A stretch of 5,145 bases of DNA from Pseudomonadota bacterium (GTDB taxonomy: Bacteria > Pseudomonadota > Gammaproteobacteria > Burkholderiales > Thiobacillaceae). The stretch covers positions 1-5,145 of the forward strand of contig JAJZRT010000339.1 in the NCBI GenBank assembly GCA_021802595.1, read 5' to 3'. Position numbers and translations under genes: made by a program. This document shows, piece by piece, positions 1-5,145 of this stretch (within the stretch, counting starts at the first letter, position 1; each line of letters opens with the position of its first letter). The notes under the pieces are model-generated. The model was not told where the DNA came from, ran no database searches, and saw only the letters and a list, made by a program, of their open reading frames with translations.

Positions 1-139
1 TTGACACTCTGTAGCGTCCGCGTTGGCCGCCGATGACCTGCCTGCCATGGCTGAGTTGTCGACCGTCGTGTCCTCGGCCGAAGCGGAAAATAGGCGAGTC
101 GCGCGTTAACGTCCGCTGCCGGGCCAGAAGCGGATACCT
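1..139. other. Non-coding flank with short repeated GAAGCGGA segments
   Basis: No supportable gene is seen here. GAAGCGGA occurs twice (80-87 and 127-134), and TCCGCT at 112-117 is the inverse of AGCGGA at 129-134, giving a 6-bp inverted repeat with an 11-base loop. The similarity to HsdM ends where this stretch begins. It may be a degenerate intergenic repeat or insertion remnant, but no ends or transposase can be recognised. Confidence 0.35.
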
Positions 140-290
140 AGAACCGCAGGCAAGGTCGAGCATCAGGCTCAATGATTGGTTCGATCACGTTGACGATCAT
201 CCGCACAAGCGAGGCCAGATCGAAGAAGTCGCCGCCCTTCCTGGCATCGCTCTGGGCGGACCTGTTAAGGAAATACTCGCCTCTACTGCT
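140..290 (-). pseudogene. hsdM: Relic of a type I restriction-modification methyltransferase (HsdM fragment)
   Basis: On the minus strand, directly after the stop of the c-di-GMP gene, a reading frame encodes GEYFLNRSAQ, then SDARKGGDFF, then DLASLVRMIVNVIEP. This resembles the conserved HsdM pattern YEYFL...KGGEFF(T)P..LV.LIV.VIEP that precedes SAM-binding motif I. The next expected piece, LDPACGSGG, appears as LDLACGS at 160-140 but in the +1 frame, so a one-base indel near 164-172 broke the gene. In the original frame a stop falls at 138-140. Likeness ends after the CGS of motif I, and the expected GGMF is absent. Intact HsdM proteins are several hundred residues long, so only about 50 remain. 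The remnant cannot be functional. The identification rests on recognised motifs, not on a search. Confidence 0.7.
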
Positions 291-296
291 TGGTTC

Positions 297-2948
297 CTAT
301 CCAAGCCATTCCCTGAACTGCTCCTGCACCGCATTGGACAGGGAGTGGATTTCGCGAACTTTTTCTTCTATGACACCCGTGTTCGCTGGCTCCTGTTCAG
401 CCTTGAGCCCCCCCGCAAACCTTGCCGTTTCGTGAAGCCGGTCGTGCAGGGCCTTGATAGCCTGGAAATGCGGATTGTCCCCGAAGCGGCTGCGCTCGCC
501 TTCCAGCCATCGGCCCAGGACGCAATGACGTTCCGAATCCGGCTCCAGCAGGTGTTCCGGAAACGAAGCGTCCGGATTCGCAAGACGCGCCTGGAGTTCC
601 CGGGCCCGCTCCGCGTGCGAGAGCGCGATCATCAGCACGCCGTAATCCTCTGGTCTCCAGGGGCGGTCAACCCATTCGGCCCAGCACGTGTTCACGCCGA
701 AGGAATCAATCCAGGCCGGGATGGCATCCCCCGGCATGGCTTTCGCGATGGCGTAGCCCTGGGCCCGTCTGCAGCCGAGTTTCAGGAGTAGGCAGCCATG
801 CTCTTCGGTTTCGACGCCCTCAGCGATGACTTCAAGCCCCAGCAACCGCGCCGAGGTGATCACTCCGGCAACGATGGCTGCGTCCTTGCGGTTTTCCAGG
901 ATGCTCTGCACGAAACCCCGGTCGATCTTCAGGGAATCGGCCGGCAAGGCCTGCAGGTAGCTGAGCGGCGCGTTGCCCGTTCCAAAGTCATCCAACGCGA
1001 CCGAGATCCCCAGGCGACGACACGCGGTGAGCGCTTCGCTTGCGGAGCTTAGATCCGCGATGGCAGTGGTTTCAGTGACTTCGATCTCCAACAGGCGCGC
1101 AGGAAGCCGGTAGCGAGACAGGATATCGTGGAGATCCTCGATGAATTCCGGCGAAAGCAGGTGCTGGGCGCCAACGTTGACCGCGACCCGCAGCGACAAT
1201 CCCTTCTCATGCCAAGCGGCCGCTTGCCGCATGGCTCGGTCGAGCACGTGGCGGCCCATCCGGCAGGACATCGGCCCTTTCTCCAGCGCGTCCAGGAAGT
1301 CGCCTGGGAACAGCAGGCCCCGACTCGGGTGCTGCCAGCGCAGCAGCGCCTCGACGCCAAGGACGGCGCCCGTGGCCATGTCGATCTGAGGCTGGTAGTG
1401 CAGCAGCAGCGCCTCGGTCTCAAGCGCGCTGCGCAGTTCGCGATTCAGCTGGGCATGCCACTTCGCCTCCGCGGACATGGCGGCGGAATACACCGTCACC
1501 CTGTCTCGCCCGGAATTCTTGGCGGAATACATGGCCATGTCCGCGTGCCTCAGCATCGTCTCCCCGTCGCCATCGTCCAGCGGATGCAGGGTGAAGCCGA
1601 TGCTGGCCGACAAGCTGACCAGCCTCCCTTCCAGCTCAAAGGGCTCCCTGACGGCATCCAGGAGGCGCGCCCCGAGAGCCTCCAACTGGGAGATGGTTTC
1701 AAGGTCGTCCAGGAGCAGCCCGAACTCGTCGCCGCCCAGCCGCGCAAGCGTGTCCGTTGGCCGCATCACACCGCGCAACCGGTCGGCCACTTGCTGGAGC
1801 ACCCAGTCTCCTGCCGCATGGCCCTGCTGGTCGTTGATCGCCTTGAAGCCATCCAGGTCCAGTACGCCGATCGCGAGCAAGCGCTCGCGCCGGCTGGCAC
1901 TCGAAAGCGCGTGATTCATCCGGTCATAAAACAGGGTGCGGTTCGGCAGCGCCGTCAGCGGATCGCGCAGGCTTTGGTCGCGCAGGCTCAGGGCAAGGTC
2001 GCCGAAGTGGGAGAATGCCTTGAAGTGGTCAAGGCCGATGCGCTGGAAATAATTCGCGTAATCGGCGACGAGTATGCCGACGCCGACGTACCCCGTGGCT
2101 GTCTTGCCGAACGGGATGAACGCGACCTCCTGGCTTCCTGCCGGCAAGGCATCCCCGATCCATTCGAGCCCACCGCCCTCGGGCACCCGCATCACAACCG
2201 GCTCGCCGGTGGCGAGCGCCTGCAAGCAGGGATTGTCGGGATCCTGGGATACGAACGGCAGGGTGCCCCGTTCTTCGATGTGGACGCCGCAGGTCAGGGC
2301 CAGTCTGCGGCTTCCTGCTTCGCTCATGACGCCCCAGGCTGCGAGGATATGGGTGTCCTTCGAGGCCAGCCCGCGGCACATCCTGCGCATCAGGCTGTCC
2401 CAGGTTCCGTTCGAGCGCTCCATCAGGACGGTATCGACAAGCACCCGTGTGAGGGCAGCCCGCGTGAGGTCTTCCTCGGATTGGGCGCTGGCGTAGCCCT
2501 GCAACTGAAGGCCCAGGTCGGCAAAGACGAGTTTCGACAAGACCCGCTTGAGCCTCGCACGGTCATCGGACAAGACGCTTGGGGAGTCCGCCAGGGCGTT
2601 CAGGTGCTCCTTGTACAGGGAGTAGCCGCCGGTGATCCAGGCAGGCGCGATACCGAGCCGCTGATGGACCTGGCCGACGCGCAGCAGGTCTTCCCGGTAC
2701 TGGGCGGAGAACCGATCCGCCAGCAGCCGCTCGAAGTGGGTGGCCTGCTTCTCCAGCAACGCCGCAAGCTTCTTCCCATTGATGTTCTGCAATACCTCCG
2801 CGGTTTCGGGTTTGTCGAAGAGGTATTCGTAGAACGATTCAGCAAATTTCCCGGCGCCTTGCAGCAGGATCGGCCGATAACGGTCCAGGAAATCAAAATC
2901 CTCGGTCTGAAGATTGAGGAATCTCAGGAAGGGCTCGCGAGTGGGCAT
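297..2948 (-). CDS. Globin-coupled sensor GGDEF-EAL protein with C-terminal CZB domain (oxygen-responsive bifunctional c-di-GMP enzyme)
   Basis: Predicted cytoplasmic 883-residue c-di-GMP synthase/phosphodiesterase. Residues 8-155 are a globin-coupled sensor domain: proximal haem ligand H95 in VGQVHQRLGI, and a likely distal tyrosine Y40, 55 residues earlier as in E. coli DosC. Residues 165-325 look GAF-like (inferred from pattern only). The GGDEF domain (about 325-490) has DLDGFKAIND, an intact GGDEF at 405-409 and an inhibitory RxxD site at R396-D399. The EAL domain (about 495-745) keeps E533, N591, E623, D653/D654 in DDFGTG, K674, E710 and Q730, so both enzyme sites look complete. Residues about 766-883 are a CZB domain with H778, C809 in CVLGRW, H835 and H839, spaced as in the zinc site of DgcZ. 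There are no membrane segments. The ATG start has GGAG 11 nt upstream, which is long spacing. The start lies 44 nt after the aer-like gene, so co-transcription is likely. The domain calls are strong; which activity dominates, and the signal seen by CZB, are inference. Confidence 0.95.
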   Translation of the reverse strand: MPTREPFLRFLNLQTEDFDFLDRYRPILLQGAGKFAESFYEYLFDKPETAEVLQNINGKKLAALLEKQATHFERLLADRFSAQYREDLLRVGQVHQRLGIAPAWITGGYSLYKEHLNALADSPSVLSDDRARLKRVLSKLVFADLGLQLQGYASAQSEEDLTRAALTRVLVDTVLMERSNGTWDSLMRRMCRGLASKDTHILAAWGVMSEAGSRRLALTCGVHIEERGTLPFVSQDPDNPCLQALATGEPVVMRVPEGGGLEWIGDALPAGSQEVAFIPFGKTATGYVGVGILVADYANYFQRIGLDHFKAFSHFGDLALSLRDQSLRDPLTALPNRTLFYDRMNHALSSASRRERLLAIGVLDLDGFKAINDQQGHAAGDWVLQQVADRLRGVMRPTDTLARLGGDEFGLLLDDLETISQLEALGARLLDAVREPFELEGRLVSLSASIGFTLHPLDDGDGETMLRHADMAMYSAKNSGRDRVTVYSAAMSAEAKWHAQLNRELRSALETEALLLHYQPQIDMATGAVLGVEALLRWQHPSRGLLFPGDFLDALEKGPMSCRMGRHVLDRAMRQAAAWHEKGLSLRVAVNVGAQHLLSPEFIEDLHDILSRYRLPARLLEIEVTETTAIADLSSASEALTACRRLGISVALDDFGTGNAPLSYLQALPADSLKIDRGFVQSILENRKDAAIVAGVITSARLLGLEVIAEGVETEEHGCLLLKLGCRRAQGYAIAKAMPGDAIPAWIDSFGVNTCWAEWVDRPWRPEDYGVLMIALSHAERARELQARLANPDASFPEHLLEPDSERHCVLGRWLEGERSRFGDNPHFQAIKALHDRLHETARFAGGLKAEQEPANTGVIEEKVREIHSLSNAVQEQFREWLG

Positions 2949-2959
2949 TCTCTTTTGTT

Positions 2960-2963
2960 CTCC
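2960..2963 (-). promoter_or_regulatory. Ribosome binding site of the globin-GGDEF-EAL-CZB gene
   Basis: GGAG (within GGAGAAC) on the minus strand ends 11 nt before the ATG at 2948. The spacing is longer than usual, and a weaker AAGAGA sits directly before the start. This suggests moderate translation, or coupling to the upstream gene that ends 44 nt earlier. Confidence 0.4.
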
Positions 2964-2992
2964 GTCGGCGCTCGAACCTGCGGCAGTCGTGT

Positions 2993-4699
2993 TTAACTCG
3001 CCATCCTCGCAGGCCTGACGCGCCCTTGGCTAGCCGCCGACGTCGGCTTCGCACGGCCTTGACTGCGTTGAGGCAGGAAGTCGACCTTCCCGTCACGGCG
3101 GGTGGACTGGGCAGCAGATCCCTGTACCAGCCTGAAACTTCCCACCAACTCCGACAGCTTTTGCGCATGCTCTTGCATGGTCTCGGATGCGGCGGCGGCT
3201 TCCTCCACCAGCGCGGCATTCTGCTGGGTGATTTCGTCCATGTGCCCGACGGCCTGATTGACCTGTTCGATGCCGGCGCTCTGCTCGTGGCTCGCCGAGG
3301 CGATCTCGCCCATGATGGCGGCGACGCGCTTGACCGCGGTGACGATCTCGGTCATCGCGGCGCCCGCTTCATCGGCCAGCGCGCTGCCGGCGTCGACCTT
3401 GCCCACAGAATCCTCGATCAGCGTCTTGATCTCCTTGGCGGCGCTGGCGGAACGCTGGGCGAGGCTGCGCACCTCGCTGGCGACGACCGCGAAGCCACGG
3501 CCCTGCTCACCGGCGCGCGCAGCCTCGACCGCGGCATTGAGCGCCAGGATATTGGTCTGGAAGGCGATGCCGTCGATGACGCCGATGATGTCGGCAATCT
3601 TGTTCGAGCTGTCCTTGATCGAGGCCATCATGTCAACGACCTGGTGCACGATGCCGCCGCCCTTGCCCGCGACCTCGGCCGTGGAAACCACGAGCTGGTT
3701 GGCGGTCTGCGCGTTATCGGCGTTCTGCCTGACGGTGCTGGTCAGTTCCTCCATCGAACTCGCGGTTTCCTCGAGGCTGGACGCCTGCTCTTCGGTGCGC
3801 GACGAGAGGTCGGCGTTGCCGGAGGCGATCTCGCTGGCGCCGGCGCTGACGATGTCGCTGCCCTGCTTGATCTGCCCGACCAGCAGCTTGATGTTGATCT
3901 GCAGGATGCGCAGCGCCTGCATCAGGCGCTGGACCTCGCCGGTGCCGCTGGCATGAATGTGGCCGGTGAGGTCGCCGGAACTCATGCGGTCGATGTCGCC
4001 GCGGGCGCGCGCCAGCGGCACCACGACCATGCGGTGGCACGCGGCCCCGAAGAGGACGGCGAGCGGCATGCCGACGAGGGCGACGGTTTCGAGCCAGCCC
4101 GCCAAGCCGTGGCTGGCCTGGTCCGGAAGCATCCAGCCGAGCACGCCGACGATGCCGAACAGGACGACCATCGGCACGGTCGCCAACAGCAGGATGGATG
4201 TCAGCGGCAGGCGGCTCAGGGCGTCGAGGCAGCAGCGTTCGAGGAGGGACGGGCGGACGGCGTTGCCTTCCTTGATCTTCAGGGACCTGTCTCCGTCCTT
4301 TACCGCGTGGTAGGCGGCCTCGGCCGCCTGCACAGCCTCGCGGCTGGGTTTGGTGCGGATCGAGGTGTAGCCGACGACCTGGCCGTTCTCGATGAGGGGG
4401 GCGGCATTGGCCTCGACCCAGTAGTGGTCGCCGTTCTTGCAGCGGTTCTTCACCAGCCCGGTCCACGCCTTGCCGCTCTTCAGCGTATGCCAGAGATCGG
4501 CGAACGCCTCCACCGGCATGTCGGGGTGGCGCACGATGTTCTGTGGCGCGCCCATCAGCTCTTCTTGGCCGAAGCCGCTGATGTTGATGAAGTCCTGGTT
4601 GACGTAGGTGATGTTGCCGTGGAGGTCGGTCTTGGATACGATCGTTTCGCTGTCCCTAAGGATGTACTCGACGTTCGTGACCGGCAGATTGCTTCGCAT
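2993..4699 (-). CDS. aer: Aer-type aerotaxis receptor (PAS-TM-HAMP-MCP)
   Basis: Membrane-anchored chemoreceptor, 568 residues from the chosen start, sensing redox state through FAD and signalling to CheW/CheA. The PAS domain (about 10-118) matches E. coli Aer almost position for position: N34, the NIVRHPDMP stretch with R57, H58 and D60, W70, W79 and N85 in the FAD pocket. Two hydrophobic segments (about 164-190 and 201-222) with a loop of about ten residues form the anchor. HAMP follows (about 223-275), then the MCP signalling domain to about 525. Its hairpin tip contains [20 protein letters not shown], and both flanking helices carry Glu/Gln pairs typical of adaptation sites. The tail is basic, low in complexity and lacks a C-terminal NWETF-type tether. 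ATG at 4697-4699 is preferred because AGGA lies 8 nt upstream and the protein then begins MRSNLPVT, as in Aer relatives. An upstream in-frame GTG (4739-4741) would add 14 residues but has GGGAG only 3 nt away. It is likely driven by the sigma-28 promoter at 4805-4831. Confidence 0.95.
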   Translation of the reverse strand: MRSNLPVTNVEYILRDSETIVSKTDLHGNITYVNQDFINISGFGQEELMGAPQNIVRHPDMPVEAFADLWHTLKSGKAWTGLVKNRCKNGDHYWVEANAAPLIENGQVVGYTSIRTKPSREAVQAAEAAYHAVKDGDRSLKIKEGNAVRPSLLERCCLDALSRLPLTSILLLATVPMVVLFGIVGVLGWMLPDQASHGLAGWLETVALVGMPLAVLFGAACHRMVVVPLARARGDIDRMSSGDLTGHIHASGTGEVQRLMQALRILQINIKLLVGQIKQGSDIVSAGASEIASGNADLSSRTEEQASSLEETASSMEELTSTVRQNADNAQTANQLVVSTAEVAGKGGGIVHQVVDMMASIKDSSNKIADIIGVIDGIAFQTNILALNAAVEAARAGEQGRGFAVVASEVRSLAQRSASAAKEIKTLIEDSVGKVDAGSALADEAGAAMTEIVTAVKRVAAIMGEIASASHEQSAGIEQVNQAVGHMDEITQQNAALVEEAAAASETMQEHAQKLSELVGSFRLVQGSAAQSTRRDGKVDFLPQRSQGRAKPTSAASQGRVRPARMAS

Positions 4700-4707
4700 T
4701 GTTCTAA

Positions 4708-4711
4708 TCCT
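4708..4711 (-). promoter_or_regulatory. Ribosome binding site deciding the aer-like start
   Basis: AGGA on the minus strand lies 8 nt before the ATG at 4699. This is well spaced and favours the internal Met over the GTG 42 nt upstream. Confidence 0.7.
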
Positions 4712-4751
4712 ATTAATAATGAGTCGTTTTATTGTTGTCACTTGCTCCCAT

Positions 4752-4783
4752 GCTAAATAACTGTCAGACGCAAGGCTAAATAA
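4752..4783 (-). repeat. Direct repeat of TTATTTAGC in the aer-like leader
   Basis: The 9-mer TTATTTAGC (GCTAAATAA on the plus strand) is present exactly at 4752-4760 and 4775-4783, 23 bp apart start to start. Both copies are downstream of the predicted sigma-28 start and in an AT-rich patch of an otherwise GC-rich window. They could be a tandem operator or a leader RNA element; no known regulator is recognised. Confidence 0.5.
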
Positions 4784-4804
4784 TAACCATGACGACAGGA
4801 GTAG

Positions 4805-4831
4805 TAATCGGTCTTGCGGCCAGGGACTTTA
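4805..4831 (-). promoter_or_regulatory. Candidate flagellar sigma-28 (FliA) promoter for the aer-like operon
   Basis: Read on the minus strand, the site is TAAAGTCC, then 11 nt, then ACCGATTA. The known FliA consensus is TAAAGTTT-N11-GCCGATAA, so each half matches 6 of 8 bases and the spacing is exact. Transcription would begin near 4797, giving a leader of about 100 nt before the ATG at 4699. Chemoreceptor genes are classic FliA targets, which fits the downstream gene. The match was found by eye and no start site has been mapped. Confidence 0.65.
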
Positions 4832-4973
4832 GAAAACCGTCACATTTGTATCCCGAGTCTCACGGATTCATCGCCCGCTTGCGTCTCGGGCTGGTCGATA
4901 GAGACGACTGAGCCACCCCGGAGGTGCGGCCTGTATTGGAGCGACAAGTTGTTTGGCTGTAGGAGGCGTTCGC
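4832..4973. other. Intergenic stretch with overlapping inverted repeats
   Basis: No gene is seen. CCCGAG (4852-4857) pairs with CTCGGG (4885-4890). The overlapping CGTCTC (4882-4887) pairs with GAGACG (4901-4906), and GTCTC (4857-4861) could also pair with GAGAC (4901-4905). These pairings exclude one another. No sigma-70 promoter stands out. Function unknown. Confidence 0.4.
4961..4966 (+). promoter_or_regulatory. Perfect Shine-Dalgarno sequence AGGAGG
   Basis: AGGAGG is followed after 7 nt by a GTG at 4974. It is the strongest ribosome binding site in the window and the main reason to consider the short ORF downstream. Confidence 0.35.
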
Positions 4974-5123
4974 GTGAAGCTATATGACCCCACGTCCGGT
5001 CTGCACCAGATTGCAGACGTCTTGAAGTCGCAAGATGTATGGCGGCTAAGGCCGGAGGCCGTGTGGAAACGCCGAGGAAGTCGCTGGCTTACGACTTCTT
5101 TTACTGAGCAATGTCTGCCGTGA
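4974..5123 (+). CDS. Possible small hypothetical protein (49 aa), doubtful
   Basis: A GTG start with AGGAGG 7 nt upstream opens a frame beginning MKLYDPTSGLHQIADVLKSQ and ending TSFTEQCLP. The product is short, with a basic Trp/Arg-rich middle (DVWRLRPEAVWKRRG). It has no signal peptide, membrane segment or family motif that I recognise. Codon use argues against it: AGG, CGA, CTA and GTA codons appear, unlike the GC-rich third positions of the two large genes. Two perfect hairpins (4999-5018 and 5077-5098) also lie inside it. It could be a real small gene, the start of a decayed gene, or chance. Confidence 0.25.
   Translation: MKLYDPTSGLHQIADVLKSQDVWRLRPEAVWKRRGSRWLTTSFTEQCLP
4999..5018. repeat. 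Perfect 7-bp inverted repeat
   Basis: GTCTGCA and TGCAGAC flank a 6-base loop (CCAGAT). The stem is perfect, but no T-run follows on either side, so it does not look like a terminator. It may be an RNA hairpin or a protein site. Confidence 0.45.
5074..5102 (+). terminator. Hairpin with T-rich tail, possible rho-independent terminator
   Basis: GAAGTCG (5077-5083) pairs perfectly with CGACTTC (5092-5098) around an 8-base loop. The stem can extend outward with one G-T and one A-T pair and is followed by TTTT on the plus strand. The stem is only moderately GC-rich and the T-run is short. It overlaps the doubtful small ORF, so at most one of the two readings is likely right. Confidence 0.3.
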
Positions 5124-5145
5124 TTTCCGGAAGTGGCAAATTTGG

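Noticed and set aside
240..296. Terminator directly after the c-di-GMP gene
   Set aside because: No stem with a following T-run is visible on the minus strand in this stretch.
33..791. Plus-strand frame of 252 codons
   Set aside because: Runs through non-coding DNA, the hsdM relic and the antisense of the c-di-GMP gene; no coherent protein features.
1128..2996. Long open frame on the plus strand (622 codons)
   Set aside because: It is antisense to the globin-GGDEF-EAL-CZB gene. It arises from GC-biased codons, has no recognisable domain, and is rich in Gln, Arg and Gly as mirror frames are.
4700..4741. GTG start giving a 14-residue N-terminal extension of the Aer-like protein
   Set aside because: GGGAG is only 3 nt from the GTG, while the internal ATG has AGGA at 8 nt and yields the usual MRSNLPVT beginning.
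4713..4751. 12-codon leader peptide ([12 protein letters not shown])
   Set aside because: No ribosome binding site precedes its ATG and nothing suggests attenuation.
3026..4756. Long open frame on the plus strand (576 codons)
   Set aside because: Mirror frame of the aer-like gene; low-complexity Gly/Ala/Asp/Arg protein with no family motif.
1..5145. CRISPR array, tRNA, rRNA or complete insertion sequence
   Set aside because: No regularly spaced repeats, cloverleaf, rRNA-like stretch, transposase or terminal inverted repeats were seen.

Overview
The window holds a compact two-gene sensory module on the minus strand. It is flanked by a decayed restriction-modification gene fragment on the left and by a poorly coding, hairpin-rich stretch on the right. 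The high GC content, strongly GC-biased codon use, an Aer protein starting [12 protein letters not shown] and a Tsr-like chemoreceptor signalling tip together suggest a motile proteobacterium. A betaproteobacterium is most likely (Rhodocyclales or Burkholderiales type). This is inference; no marker gene fixes the taxon.

Reading in the direction of transcription (right to left): positions 4832-5145 carry no convincing gene, only several inverted repeats and one marginal 49-codon ORF on the plus strand with a perfect Shine-Dalgarno sequence. A good match to a flagellar sigma-28 (FliA) promoter lies at 4805-4831. It is followed by a leader of about 100 nt with a repeated 9-mer. Next comes an Aer-type aerotaxis receptor (2993-4699): FAD-binding PAS, two membrane segments, HAMP and MCP signalling domain. 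After only 44 nt follows an 883-residue c-di-GMP enzyme (297-2948). Its order is haem-binding globin-coupled sensor, GAF-like linker domain, GGDEF, EAL, and a C-terminal CZB (chemoreceptor zinc-binding) domain.

The two genes probably form one transcription unit. Aer would steer swimming by cellular redox state or oxygen. The globin-GGDEF-EAL-CZB protein would set the second messenger c-di-GMP, which decides between swimming and attachment, from haem-bound oxygen and perhaps zinc or oxidant levels. The globin-to-CZB combination on a bifunctional c-di-GMP enzyme is the most interesting item here.

Immediately after the stop codon of the second gene (about 140-290, minus strand) lies a relic of a type I restriction-modification methyltransferase (HsdM). 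It keeps the conserved stretch leading into the SAM-binding motif I, is broken by a one-base frameshift, and stops abruptly at that motif. Positions 1-139 show only short repeated segments. The module therefore abuts what was once an accessory locus.
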